A DNA stretch of 64,000 bases from Zoogloea sp041917255 (GCA_041917255.1 JAYRYA010000003.1:62001-126000), one strand, 5' to 3'; shown: positions 10,401 to 18,034, counted from the stretch's first letter. The notes: generated from the sequence alone by a model not told the origin. Program-made: numbers and translations.

Positions 10401-10905
10401 ACAGCAGGTAGTCGCGCCACAGCTGGTTGAGCTCTGCAAAGCTGGCGCGGATGAACACGGTGCCCAGCTGCACACCGTCTTCGATCACCGGCTCGGTGAG
10501 ATGGAGGTAACCGTCCTCGATGCGGGTGCCGCTGACGGATGCCGGCGGCGGGAAGCGGAAGGGGCGTTCCTCGCCGCTGTCGTAGCGGGCGAACACGCGC
10601 CCGTCGGCGTCGTAGACACACGCCGCGACGATGGCCCGCTTGACCTTCAGGGCGGTGAGGGTCTCGCCCACGACCTTGTCGTCGTTGAAGATGAGCGCGG
10701 CCGTGCTGCGGTTGGCGACGATGCGGGCGAGGGAGGACAGATCGCCGATCAGCTGATCGGTGACACGCACCCGCTCGTAGGCCACGAAGCCGGCGGCCTG
10801 CACGATGAGCGCGACGACGCTGGTGACGACGATCAGCAGTACCAGCTTGGTCTTGATCTTCATGCGGTCGAAAAAGCCGCGCCTGTCGGTTGAGGGCCGC
10901 ATCAT
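7495..10905 (-). CDS. Hybrid sensor histidine kinase, CHASE8-HAMP-PAS-HisKA-REC-REC-HPt
   Basis: A 1136-residue membrane kinase. The start is the ATG at 10905, overlapping the stop of the YfiR-like gene as ATGA. Order: TM1 (about 18-40), periplasmic region of CHASE8 type, TM2 (about 165-185), HAMP, PAS, HisKA with FLATMSHEIRTPMNAIIG, HATPase with the GTGLGLAISK box, receiver 1 (LVVDDNEVSREI, MDWRMPMMNG), receiver 2 (LLVEDNEINREF, MDIHMPVMDG) and a C-terminal HPt (FCHALKGVCGNIGAD). All phosphotransfer residues are present. In Pseudomonas, the CHASE8-type periplasmic domain of YfiN is what YfiR inhibits. The overlapping yfiR-like gene therefore suggests that the periplasmic YfiR-like protein controls this kinase. 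The likely phosphate acceptor is the double-receiver protein encoded next. Confidence 0.92.
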   Translation of the reverse strand: MMRPSTDRRGFFDRMKIKTKLVLLIVVTSVVALIVQAAGFVAYERVRVTDQLIGDLSSLARIVANRSTAALIFNDDKVVGETLTALKVKRAIVAACVYDADGRVFARYDSGEERPFRFPPPASVSGTRIEDGYLHLTEPVIEDGVQLGTVFIRASFAELNQLWRDYLLFAGLIALAVSFIALLAATRWQRIVAGPIERLTHTVKTISTNKDYSLRATGESTDEVGTLVEVFNGMLDAIEERNQALIDSNHRLSDNEAQLKLANEALEERVRARTAELQALFDSASVGIVLVRDGTITHRNRRMDEMFSTGTTTVADLGSLWRSGPDGVSADAALARGETIRRELEIPQPDARRMWVRMSVRVIDAADPARGMVGVIEDITAERAAMDEMIRAKTLAEDASRMKSEFLATMSHEIRTPMNAIIGMLYLALKTELPAGLANYLSKAQGAAHSLLGIINDILDFSKIEAGKLEIESIEFGLDAVLEQLKDTIVLQAEQKGIEFLIRYDVTIPPVLVGDPLRLGQVMLNLCSNAVKFTEKGEVELAFRCIEATDTDLALQFTVRDTGIGMTPELVSRLFQKFTQADQTTTRRFGGTGLGLAISKHLVELMDGRIWIDESIPGKGTTVCCTVHLKVSPEARTHRQRLVEKAGPLLAGIHVLVVDDNEVSREILAEMLRFFHLEVSVASNGATAMTMLQAADPPFDIVLMDWRMPMMNGDEVTRRIQANPAIRHKPKVAMITAYGREDVIRASEQAGADAFLVKPVSPSILLDTILTSLGRGRILEERRASALRPGSCDLRGARLLLVEDNEINREFATELLRSMNTVVDSAANGAEAVAMVRENAYAAVLMDIHMPVMDGLEAARQIRALGEQPGGQRFRDLPIIAMTALAMAHDEQRSLAAGMNDHITKPVAPDRLQAALARWLKIPQASQVLLANASTLDDDLRSLTTIDCEQGVRRIGGDQGAYRKQLQRFRARYANAADTLGTLIAERPLREAEEFCHALKGVCGNIGADTLFASVTTIDNQLKQEARPDSAALTRMSQLLGEVMADIERLDARPETSAPAGHMDHDEVVRQVAQLTELLESDLGAAQAVMTTLRAGVAGTTVETVIREIAEKVDLFEIDEAITLLKCLHAELAGPP

Positions 10906-11438
10906 TGCACCGTTCTTGCCAGCTCGAGGAGCTTGGCGCTGATCTTCAGGTTGGCCTGGCGCGCCGCGTCGGGATTGATGTCGAGCTTGATCCGCCCACT
11001 GTCTGAGAAGAAGCCGACGATGCCGCCCGCCGAGGCGAAGCCGTCCACATCGCTGATGGTGAGGATGCTGCCCCGCAGTCGCCCGAGGATGTCGTGCCAG
11101 CGGCGCTCGGAGCGGCCGATGAAGAGGGCGTTGCATGTAACGAGATCGGAGCCCGGATCCGTGTCGACCCGCAGGCTTCGGTCCTTGATCTGCTTGCCGG
11201 AGAGTTCGGAGAGGAGTTGGGCGACGGCGTCGGTGCCGGTGACGCACAGGCGCAATGGTTCGTTGCCAGCCTGGGGCCAGTCGACGAACTTGAGCACATG
11301 GAAGACGTAGGCGGCCTTGATCTTGGCTTCCAGCTCGCCGGCGGCCCAGGCGGGTGTCTGGACCAGGACGAGCTGCAGGCCGAGCAGCACGGCAAGCATG
11401 GACGCACGGCGGCGTGGGCAGGAGGCGGGGGCGCGCAT
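10902..11438 (-). CDS. YfiR family (DUF4154) periplasmic protein
   Basis: I place the start at the ATG at 11438 (MRAPAS), which begins a signal peptide ending at AWA-AGEL and lies about 20 nt past the stop of the TonB-dependent receptor gene. An in-frame ATG at 11483 lies inside that gene. The mature part has the DUF4154 pattern: KAAYVFHVLKFVDWP, then LRLCVTG, and a C-terminal GIVGFFSDSGRIKLDIN followed by a conserved ANLKISAKLLELARTV tail. The family includes YfiR, the redox-responsive periplasmic repressor of YfiN. Two cysteines remain in the mature protein (C in LCVTG and in VTCNA), which could form the redox disulfide; that is inference. Confidence 0.88.
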   Translation of the reverse strand: MRAPASCPRRRASMLAVLLGLQLVLVQTPAWAAGELEAKIKAAYVFHVLKFVDWPQAGNEPLRLCVTGTDAVAQLLSELSGKQIKDRSLRVDTDPGSDLVTCNALFIGRSERRWHDILGRLRGSILTISDVDGFASAGGIVGFFSDSGRIKLDINPDAARQANLKISAKLLELARTVQ

Positions 11439-11457
11439 CGCGTGGTGGCCGCGGCGG

Positions 11458-13509
11458 TCAGTAGCGCACTTCGACGCCGGCAAAAGCGCTGATGCCTGGA
11501 TCGCGGAAGTCGAAGGGCATGCGGTACTGGCGATCGGTGAGGTTGTTCAGGTCGGCGGTGGCAAGCGCGGTGTAGCCGGCTGCGCGCGAGAGCACCTTCT
11601 GGGCGCGCAGGTTGATGACCCCATAGCTGCCGAAGGACTGGCGGCTGGCCCGGTCGGTGCTGTCGTAGTACCTGCCCACCCAGTGGTAGTACGCCGCGAC
11701 GACCAGTTCGCCGGGCAGCGGGGCAACCAGCCCGGCGTTGGCGAGCCGCTCCGGCGCGAAGGGGATCTGGGCACCGTCGTTGCCGGGGTTCAGGCTGTCG
11801 CTGATCCGGGTACGGTTGTGGGTGAGGTTGGCGAAGGCGGTAAGGCCGCCCCCGAGGGTGTAGCGGGAGTCCAGTTCGAAACCGGCCGAGCGGGCGCCGC
11901 CAGCGTTCTCGGAGCGCACCTGGGAGGGCACGGCGCTCACGATGTTGGTGACGATGGCGTCGCTGATGGTGTTGAGGAAGCCGCGCAGGTTGAGATGCAG
12001 GTCGGAGGTGGCCTGCCAGTCGACACCCAGGTCGCGACCGATACCGCTTTCGGGGCGCAGCGCGGGATTGGGCAGCTCGCCGCTGGCGCCCGGCGTGGGC
12101 ACCGTGCCGCCGATTTGCTTGGCGGTGGGCACCATGAAGCTGGAGCCGGCGTTGCCGTAGAACGCGAGCCCGGACGACAGGTTGTAGCGCGCGCCCATGC
12201 TCCACAGGTTCTTGCTCCAGGCCGCGCTGGTGGTGGTCGGCACGCTACCACCAAGGAGCGCGTAATCGTGGTGGATGGTGTTGCGGCGCAGGCCGGCGCG
12301 TAGCACCCAGTCGTTCCAGCGCAGCTTCTCCTGGACGAAGTAGCCGGTGGAGCGGGCCTCGGCCCGGTTGGCGGGGGTGGTGGCGCCGGCCGGGCTGCGG
12401 GTTTCGGTTTTGTAGTCGACCCATTGACCGTCAACGCCCAAGGTGAGCACGGAATCCCGCGCGTGGCGGTAGCTGGCGGTCAGATCGGCCGGGCGGATGG
12501 TCTGGCGGTTGAGGTCGCGATTGACCAGGGCCAGGCTGGAGGGGTAGTCGTCGATGGAAAAGCGACGGTAGTAGTGGCGTTCGCCGTACTTGAACTGGAG
12601 GTGCCAGTCGTCGTTGAGCGCGTTGTTGTAGGCGAAGTTGACGGTGTTGTAGGTGTGGTCGAAATCGCGATTCGGACGACCCATGGTGCCCTGGTGGGCG
12701 GTGTACTGGTAATACAGGCTGATCGTGTGATCGGGCCGCCCGAGGGCGTAGGACAGGTTGGTGAAGACCCGGTCTTTCTCGTAGTGGGGCCGGCTGGTGG
12801 TCTGCAGCCACGAGCCCGGGTTGCCGTACTGGCGATAGTCGGAAAGTTCGTGGCTGGCGCTCACGATGTAGCTGAGCGGGCCGCTGGCGCCCTGGGTGTA
12901 GGCCCGCGCCGCGCGGGTGCCCCACGAGCCGAAGCCGGCGGCGAAGCGGGTCAGCGGGGTCTCGATGCGGTTCTTGAGCACGAAGTTGGTGGTGCCGGCC
13001 AGCGGCGCCTCGTTGCCCACGAAATCCATCGTCAGGTAGTTGGAATACAGCACCGAGGCCGGACCCTTGTGGATCTCGACCCGCTCGATGGCCGCGCTGT
13101 CGAGGCTCATCGCATCGGCGAAGGCGTCGATCGGCAGGCCATCAAGGAGGTAGCTGTTGTACTTGGGCCCGAGGCCGGCGTAGGAGCCCCAGTTGGCGTC
13201 GTTGCGGGACAGCACGTTGACGAACTGGCCGGAGGTGTGGCGCATCAGCTCGGCCAGGTTGCCGTTGGGCGTGGGCAGGCGTTCGATCTCGTCGCTCTTG
13301 AGGACGACGATGCGCTGGGTGACGGAGTCCGGGGTCTGGCCGAGCTTGGTGTCGGTGACGACGAGGTCGGCGAGCTGTTCGAGGCTGGTGGCCTCGATAA
13401 AACCGCTGAGGGGAAGGTTCGTGATGTCACCAGCCGGGGAAGGCGGGGCGTCGGCGTGGGCGAGCGCGCAAGAAAGAGCGATGACTGGGGTGAGATGCTG
13501 CGGCTTCAT
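11458..13509 (-). CDS. TonB-dependent outer-membrane receptor
   Basis: The start at 13509 (MKPQHL) is preceded by GGAAGGATCC and opens a signal peptide; ten more in-frame residues upstream are unlikely to be translated. The 683-residue product has a plug domain (TDSVTQRIVVLKSDEIERLP-like region, then LPIDAFADAMSLDSAAIERVEIHKGPASVLYSN) and a 22-strand-type beta barrel ending in the aromatic residue Y (GVEVRY), as expected for BAM insertion. The N-terminal short segment before the plug does not look like a full signalling domain. It is the first gene of a four-gene signalling operon, so its ligand or the barrel itself may feed the YfiR/CHASE8 sensor. No ligand can be deduced. Confidence 0.92.
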   Translation of the reverse strand: MKPQHLTPVIALSCALAHADAPPSPAGDITNLPLSGFIEATSLEQLADLVVTDTKLGQTPDSVTQRIVVLKSDEIERLPTPNGNLAELMRHTSGQFVNVLSRNDANWGSYAGLGPKYNSYLLDGLPIDAFADAMSLDSAAIERVEIHKGPASVLYSNYLTMDFVGNEAPLAGTTNFVLKNRIETPLTRFAAGFGSWGTRAARAYTQGASGPLSYIVSASHELSDYRQYGNPGSWLQTTSRPHYEKDRVFTNLSYALGRPDHTISLYYQYTAHQGTMGRPNRDFDHTYNTVNFAYNNALNDDWHLQFKYGERHYYRRFSIDDYPSSLALVNRDLNRQTIRPADLTASYRHARDSVLTLGVDGQWVDYKTETRSPAGATTPANRAEARSTGYFVQEKLRWNDWVLRAGLRRNTIHHDYALLGGSVPTTTSAAWSKNLWSMGARYNLSSGLAFYGNAGSSFMVPTAKQIGGTVPTPGASGELPNPALRPESGIGRDLGVDWQATSDLHLNLRGFLNTISDAIVTNIVSAVPSQVRSENAGGARSAGFELDSRYTLGGGLTAFANLTHNRTRISDSLNPGNDGAQIPFAPERLANAGLVAPLPGELVVAAYYHWVGRYYDSTDRASRQSFGSYGVINLRAQKVLSRAAGYTALATADLNNLTDRQYRMPFDFRDPGISAFAGVEVRY

Positions 13510-13580
13510 GGATCCTTCCACGACCTGCCGTGAGTGCACGATTCAACCGGCAACGTTTTTTAACAATATGAGTCCGGAAT

Positions 13581-13608
13581 GTTATAGCGCCATCGCCTGA
13601 AGATCAAA
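13581..13608 (-). promoter_or_regulatory. Candidate sigma70 promoter for the receptor-YfiR-kinase operon
   Basis: Read on the minus strand, a TATAAC (13586-13581) is preceded at 15-16 bp by TTGATC or TTTGAT (13608-13602), about 75 bp before the receptor start codon. The boxes fit sigma70 loosely. No other -10/-35 pair in the gap looks better. Confidence 0.45.
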
Positions 13609-13652
13609 CGGATACGGCCTTATTTTTGACATTCTGTCAGGGTTTTGCGGCC

Positions 13653-13669
13653 TTGGTACGGTCTTTGCA
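13653..13669 (+). promoter_or_regulatory. Candidate sigma54 (-24/-12) promoter
   Basis: TTGGTACGGTCTTTGCA matches the RpoN consensus TGGCACG-N4-TTGCA closely. The GG and GC dinucleotides are exactly 10 nt apart (13655-13656 and 13667-13668). It points toward the MarR-like gene, whose start codon is about 80 bp downstream. A sigma54 promoter needs an enhancer-binding activator; none is encoded in this window. Confidence 0.7.
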
Positions 13670-13724
13670 CATCTACACCTTTCGTCGTAGGTGCGCCGGG
13701 GCGTCGGATGGGCATGGATTTGGG

Positions 13725-14591
13725 TTAGATTCGGGTTTGTCCCCACCCATGGAGTGCTTTGCCGTGACTGCAAGACGTGCGACCGCCCCGGATGCGTCCG
13801 ACCATCTCACCCCCAGTGGTGAGGGCACCTCGCCGCCCTGGCACCTGGCGGCTTCCGATGCCGAGCGCGTGGTGGCCGAGTTCGAGCACGCGCTGATCTG
13901 CCTGTGCGAGGCCTTCGGGCGTTACAACATGCAGGGGCTGGCCGGGGTGTCGGACGAGGCGAGCTTTTCGGGGCAGGACAACATGGTGCTGCACATCATC
14001 CAGACCCTCGACCGGCCCAAGAGCCTGTCGGACATCAGCCGCTTCATGAACCGCGATGACCTGGCCAACATCCAGTACAGCGTGCGCAAGCTGCTGAAGG
14101 CCGGGCTCATCGAAAAAGCCAGCGACCGCTCGGCCCGCGGTACCACCTACCGCAGTACCGACGCCGGGCGGGCTGTGGTGGCCGATTTCGTTGCTCGTCG
14201 ACGTGAGCTGGTGCTGGCCCCGGCCGAGGAGATGGAGCAACTGCGCGAGCAGCTCCGTGGCGCCACCAAGGTGATGAGCCACTTCATCGGCCTGTACGAC
14301 CAGGCCGCGCGGGTGCTCACCACCCGCGGCTAGGTGATCGCCGAACCTGCGCTTCATCGCCAGGATCAGCAGCGCCACCACCAGGATCACCCCGTTGGTG
14401 AGCACCAGCGGCAGCGCGCCGCGGCGCAGGCCGTAGACGATCCACAGAGCCACGCCGGCGATCAGCACCGCGTACATCGCCCACGACACGTCCCGCGCGC
14501 TTCTGGTCTTCCAGATCTGCCAGGCCTGGGGCACGAAGGCGGCGGTACTGAGGCAGCCGGCGATGGTGCCGATGAGGGTGTCGATGTCCAT
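13725..14591 (-). CDS. SemiSWEET-type PQ-loop transporter with an open, apparently stop-less tail
   Basis: Residues 1-88 (14591 down to about 14328) are a complete SemiSWEET half-transporter: three TM helices with the PQ-loop AFVPQAWQIWKTRSARDVS and WIVYGLRRGALPLVL. Such proteins are normally 85-95 residues and work as dimers moving sugars or other small solutes. Here the frame does not stop after MKRRFGD but stays open to 13725, adding 200 residues read antisense through the MarR gene. A one-base shift near 14333 would end the protein at about 86 residues. The functional product may therefore be the short form. The start is 3 nt after the ferredoxin reductase stop, so it is coupled to the catabolic operon. 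Confidence 0.7.
   Translation of the reverse strand: MDIDTLIGTIAGCLSTAAFVPQAWQIWKTRSARDVSWAMYAVLIAGVALWIVYGLRRGALPLVLTNGVILVVALLILAMKRRFGDHLAAGGEHPRGLVVQADEVAHHLGGATELLAQLLHLLGRGQHQLTSTSNEIGHHSPPGVGTAVGGTAGRAVAGFFDEPGLQQLAHAVLDVGQVIAVHEAADVRQALGPVEGLDDVQHHVVLPRKARLVRHPGQPLHVVTPEGLAQADQRVLELGHHALGIGSRQVPGRRGALTTGGEMVGRIRGGRTSCSHGKALHGWGQTRI
13749..14333 (+). CDS. MarR-like winged-helix transcriptional regulator
   Basis: A 194-residue protein from the ATG at 13749. An in-frame GTG at 13764 has a better-placed GGAG and could be the true start. The core FSGQDNMVLHIIQTLDRPK, SLSDISRFMNRDDLANIQY and VRKLLKAGLIEK segments followed by TTYRSTDAGRAVVADF form a MarR-type winged helix, flanked by helices suited to dimerisation. 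It faces the end of the catabolic cluster, so it may sense a substrate or intermediate; that is inferred from position. Its promoter is sigma54-like. Its whole coding strand is overlapped antisense by an open frame running on from the SemiSWEET gene. Confidence 0.82.
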   Translation: MECFAVTARRATAPDASDHLTPSGEGTSPPWHLAASDAERVVAEFEHALICLCEAFGRYNMQGLAGVSDEASFSGQDNMVLHIIQTLDRPKSLSDISRFMNRDDLANIQYSVRKLLKAGLIEKASDRSARGTTYRSTDAGRAVVADFVARRRELVLAPAEEMEQLREQLRGATKVMSHFIGLYDQAARVLTTRG

Positions 14592-14594
14592 CGC

Positions 14595-15611
14595 TCAGAA
14601 GAACCGGTCGAAGTGGATGCGCTCGGGCGGCAGACGGTGGGTGACCTGCAGTAGTTGCTGCACCGCCTCGACCATCGGTGGCGGGCCGGCGAGGTAGAAC
14701 TCGGCCTCCGCGAGCCGCTCGCCCAGCACTGTTTCGGCCAGCTGATGTACCGGGCCCACCGGGCCCTTCCAGCCACCGAGGGCAGCCGCATCGGCGTCGG
14801 ACACCGCGGCGTGGTAGCGGATCGTCTCGCCGAAGCCAGGCAGGGTGGCCAGATCGGCCTCGCCACACAGGTCGGCCGGGGTGCGCCCGCCGTAGAAGAA
14901 ATCCACCCGCCGTCCGGCGAGCTGCGGATCGACCGCCACGCCGCGGGCCACCGACAGCATCGGTGCAAGGCCCGAGCCGCCGGCGATGCACACGATGTCC
15001 CGCGGGCTGTCACTGCGCAGGTGGGCCAGGCCGTAGGGGCCGTCGAGCCCGACCGAGGCACCGATGGCGAGGCGCTCGAAGAGCGTGGTGGTGGCGCCAC
15101 CGCCGGCCACCTTGCGAATGCGGAAGTGCCACTCGCCCGCCGCGTTGGGCAGGTTGGCCATGGAGTAGGCGCGCTCCCGGTCGAGGCCGGGCAGGGCCAG
15201 CAGGGCGTACTGGCCGGGGCGGAAATCCGCCGGGGAGGGGGTTCGCAGCACGAACTCGCGGATGTCGTGGGTGATCTGCCGGCTGGCGACGAGGGTGGCA
15301 CTGTGGCGCGCCGGGCGAATCGCCGGTTCGGGTTGGGGATGTAGTCGTAGCTTGAGGTGAACGTCGCCGGCCGGCAGGCTCTGGCAGGCCAGCACGCGGC
15401 CTTTGCGCCGGTCGCGGTCGGAGAGGCCCGGCGCCTCGGGCCACAGGTTGGCCACCTCGCCGGCGGTCACCTCGCAGCGGCAGCAGCCGCAGGCGCCCAC
15501 CCCGCACTCGTAGGGCAGCGCCAGCCCGGCGCGCAGGCCGGCGCGGAGCAGGGTGTCGCCCTCGGCGCAGGCGAAGCTGGCCTCGCCGTCGTTCACGGTG
15601 ATCACGGACAT
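14595..15611 (-). CDS. Ferredoxin-NAD(P)H reductase component with 2Fe-2S, FAD and NAD domains
   Basis: A 338-residue reductase like the reductases of aromatic oxygenases (MmoC, BenC, TmoF type). The plant-type 2Fe-2S motif is near residues 35-75 (C-x4-C-x2-C in YECGVGACGCC, last Cys in VLACQS). The FAD domain follows with RAYSMANLP (the RxYS motif) and the NAD domain with CIAGGSGLAPMLS. The C-terminus, FYLAGPPPMVEAV, is typical. I start it at the ATG at 15611, overlapping the Rieske ferredoxin stop by 10 nt; frames upstream are arginine-rich noise. It should pass electrons from NAD(P)H to the ferredoxin encoded just before it and so to the Rieske oxygenase of the cluster. Confidence 0.9.
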   Translation of the reverse strand: MSVITVNDGEASFACAEGDTLLRAGLRAGLALPYECGVGACGCCRCEVTAGEVANLWPEAPGLSDRDRRKGRVLACQSLPAGDVHLKLRLHPQPEPAIRPARHSATLVASRQITHDIREFVLRTPSPADFRPGQYALLALPGLDRERAYSMANLPNAAGEWHFRIRKVAGGGATTTLFERLAIGASVGLDGPYGLAHLRSDSPRDIVCIAGGSGLAPMLSVARGVAVDPQLAGRRVDFFYGGRTPADLCGEADLATLPGFGETIRYHAAVSDADAAALGGWKGPVGPVHQLAETVLGERLAEAEFYLAGPPPMVEAVQQLLQVTHRLPPERIHFDRFF

Positions 15612-15934
15612 GCGGCCTCCGTCTCGTCGATGGCGGCATAGACGGCTTCGTCCTTCACCTCGACGCGATACACGCGCAGCGGGATGGTGCAGGGTGCGCC
15701 GGCCGGGCGGCCGGTGGCGATTTCGAAGGCGCCCTGGTGGTAGGGGCATTCGACGACGCCATCGTCGCAGTCGATCTCGCCGTCGCACAGGGATGCGTCG
15801 CCGTGGGTGCAGGTGTCGTCGGTCACGTAAAAGCGGCCGTCGAGGTTGAACACCGCCAGGGGCGGGCGGTCGGCCAGTTCGATGCGGTGGCAGCCGCCGG
15901 CGGGCACGTCGCGGGTGGAGCAGAGGGCTTTCAT
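15602..15934 (-). CDS. Rieske 2Fe-2S ferredoxin
   Basis: A 110-residue soluble Rieske protein with both cluster motifs: C-x-H in DTCTHGDASL and C-x2-H in ECPYHQGAFE. The length matches the ferredoxin components of three-component dioxygenases such as BphF/BedB. It sits between the FadL-like porin gene (52 nt upstream) and the reductase gene (overlap), and with them completes an electron chain for the Rieske oxygenase alpha subunit about 5 kb upstream in the same cluster. An AGGA lies before the ATG. Confidence 0.92.
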   Translation of the reverse strand: MKALCSTRDVPAGGCHRIELADRPPLAVFNLDGRFYVTDDTCTHGDASLCDGEIDCDDGVVECPYHQGAFEIATGRPAGAPCTIPLRVYRVEVKDEAVYAAIDETEAACP

Positions 15935-15986
15935 GGGGATGTCCTTTCGTTTCGTCGTGGGCCGGGCCTAAGCCCGGCCGGCCGGG

Positions 15987-17147
15987 TTACCACTTCCAGG
16001 CGTAGGCGGCGCCGATCCAGTTTTGCGACATGCGCACGTCGACACCGGCGCTGGGGCCGGTGCCCTTCACTTCCTCGCCCAGCACGCGGGCAACCACCAC
16101 CGACAGCTCGCTGCGGTCGGCAAACGTCCAGGTGCCGCCGGCGGTGACATGGTTCTGAGGCGTGACCGGAGCGAGATAGTCGAGCGTGGCGTTTCTGGCG
16201 GTGACGATCTGGGTGCCGTGGCTGAAGCCCGTGCGCAGCTGCAGCGCCGGGGTGGCCTGCCAGCTTGCGCCGATGCGGCTGATGGTCTGGCTGCGCCAGC
16301 CAAAGCCGGGCTCGGCAGCGGTGAGGGGGTTGGCGAGCGAATCGATATCGCCCCAGTTCACCCGCATCAGGTCGGCGGCGATCACCACGCCCTCCACCGG
16401 CCGCAGGGAGATGCCCACGCCGTAGCGCTCGGGCACGTCGAACTCGCCGCGGTTGGCCAGCAGATTGCGATAGGCGTCGAGCTTGCCCATGCGCATCCGC
16501 GCGGCGTACATGGCGCCGAGGGTGACGCGCTCGCTCACCTGGCCGGTCCAGCCGAGCTTGAAGCCGGCGCCCATCGAGGTCTCGGTGCCCTGGCCTTCCT
16601 GGCCGGTGGCGTCGGGCACGCCATCCACGCGGAAGCGCTGATAGGCGAGGTCGAGCGACACGCCGACGGCCTGGGTGTCGGAGAGCTTGACCGCGTAGGT
16701 GGGCGACACGATCACCTGCATCAGCTTGGCGCCGTCCTTGCCGCTGCCGGGGCCGCCGAGGATGTTGGTGTCGTACTTGGTGGTCACGCCGTTGCCGTAC
16801 ACCGACACGCCGACGGCCTGGCGGCTGTCGAGCATCCGGTTGTAGCCGAACTCGGGGATCGGGATGGCCTTCACGCCGTCGCCGTCGAAGTCGGTGCCGC
16901 CGAAAGTGGAGGCGGGCTTGGGCATCACCACCGCGAGGCCCAGGTCGAGCCGGTTGCCCACCAGCGCCATGCCGGCCGGGTTGTTGGCGGCGGCCAGCGC
17001 ATCCTGGGGCAGGGCGATGGAGGCGCCGCCCATGCCCTGGGCCTTGATGCCGTAGCCGTGGGGCATGGTGCCGTTGGTGGCGAGGGCCGGCAGGCTGGCG
17101 GCGAGCGCGGCGGAGAGGAAGGTGAGGCGCAGGGGCAGGCGGGTCAT
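15987..17147 (-). CDS. FadL/TodX-like outer-membrane transport protein
   Basis: A 386-residue OmpP1/FadL family channel starting at the ATG at 17147, which overlaps the SDR stop by 4 bp. The signal peptide ends at LPALA-TNG. The mature N-terminus has the family hatch signature YGIKAQGMGGASIALPQDALAAANNPAGM (residues split over the first 60). The barrel ends in W (AAYAWKW). Family members TodX and XylN import hydrophobic aromatic substrates, so its place inside an oxygenase operon suggests uptake of the growth substrate. The product begins in frame after many arginine-rich residues that are antisense noise, so the 17147 start is firm. Confidence 0.92.
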   Translation of the reverse strand: MTRLPLRLTFLSAALAASLPALATNGTMPHGYGIKAQGMGGASIALPQDALAAANNPAGMALVGNRLDLGLAVVMPKPASTFGGTDFDGDGVKAIPIPEFGYNRMLDSRQAVGVSVYGNGVTTKYDTNILGGPGSGKDGAKLMQVIVSPTYAVKLSDTQAVGVSLDLAYQRFRVDGVPDATGQEGQGTETSMGAGFKLGWTGQVSERVTLGAMYAARMRMGKLDAYRNLLANRGEFDVPERYGVGISLRPVEGVVIAADLMRVNWGDIDSLANPLTAAEPGFGWRSQTISRIGASWQATPALQLRTGFSHGTQIVTARNATLDYLAPVTPQNHVTAGGTWTFADRSELSVVVARVLGEEVKGTGPSAGVDVRMSQNWIGAAYAWKW

Positions 17148-17926
17148 GACAGCAGCTCCGAGATGGGGGAAGTGGCCTGCTCGGGGCCGAGCGCCGCGTA
17201 GCCGCCATCCACCGGCAGGTTGCTGCCGGTGATGAAGCGGGCGTGGTCGGAGGCGAGGAACAGCACCGCGTCGGCCACTTCGGCCGGATCTCCGATGCGT
17301 CCGAGCATGTGAAAGGGGCGGGCGACGGCATTGACCTTGTCCCGGTCGCCGCCGGAGATCTGGTCGAGGATGCCGGACCATGTCCAGCCCGGCGACACGG
17401 CGTTCACCCGGATGCCGTCGGCGGCCAGATCGAGGGCCGCGCTGCGGCTGAGCTGCAGCACCGCGGCCTTGGTGGCGGGGTAGGTCCAGCGCCCGGCCTG
17501 GGCCACGCCGGCGCTGGTGGATCCGAAGTTGATCACCGCGCTGCCGCGGGCCATGTGCGGGCGGCAGGCGCGCAGGAACATCGCCGCGCCGAACACATTC
17601 ACCGCGAAGGCCTTCTCCCAGTCTTCCCGCGGCGAGGCGGGGCCGTTGTCGGCGTAGATGGCGGCCACGTTCACCAGACAGTCGATGCGCCCGAAGGCCT
17701 TCACCGTGGTCTGCACGCAGGCGTCGATGTCGGTGTCGCGGCTCACGTCCGTGGCGACGAAGCGGGCGGTTTCGCCGAGTTCGGCCGCGAGGGCACTGCC
17801 GCCCTTGATGTCGATGTCGGCGACCACCACCTTCGCCCCTTCGGCCACGAAGGCCCGGGCGATGGCGGCGCCGATGAGGGTGGCGCCGCCGCTGACGATC
17901 ACCACCTTGTCCTTGAGTCCTCTCAT
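17144..17926 (-). CDS. SDR family NAD(P)-dependent dehydrogenase
   Basis: A 260-residue classical short-chain dehydrogenase starting at the ATG at 17926 with AGGAA before it. The cofactor loop is SGGATLIG (variant of TGxxxGIG). VADIDI after beta2 places an Asp that favours NAD. NVAAIY stands in for the NAG motif. The catalytic Ser (NFGSTSAG), Tyr and Lys (YPATK) are present, as is the C-terminal GSNLPVDGGY. In a ring-hydroxylation cluster this would fit a cis-dihydrodiol or alcohol dehydrogenase that re-aromatises or oxidises the product; the substrate is unknown. The gene is followed by the FadL gene with an ATGA overlap. Confidence 0.9.
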   Translation of the reverse strand: MRGLKDKVVIVSGGATLIGAAIARAFVAEGAKVVVADIDIKGGSALAAELGETARFVATDVSRDTDIDACVQTTVKAFGRIDCLVNVAAIYADNGPASPREDWEKAFAVNVFGAAMFLRACRPHMARGSAVINFGSTSAGVAQAGRWTYPATKAAVLQLSRSAALDLAADGIRVNAVSPGWTWSGILDQISGGDRDKVNAVARPFHMLGRIGDPAEVADAVLFLASDHARFITGSNLPVDGGYAALGPEQATSPISELLS

Positions 17927-18034
17927 GTCGGTTCCTTGATGTTTTGTCGTTGGGTAGGCGGGAGGTGTCAGCGCACCGGGCCTCAGCCCGGCCTCCTCAC
18001 GCCTCACCCCTTACGCCTCACTGCCCTGCCGGCC

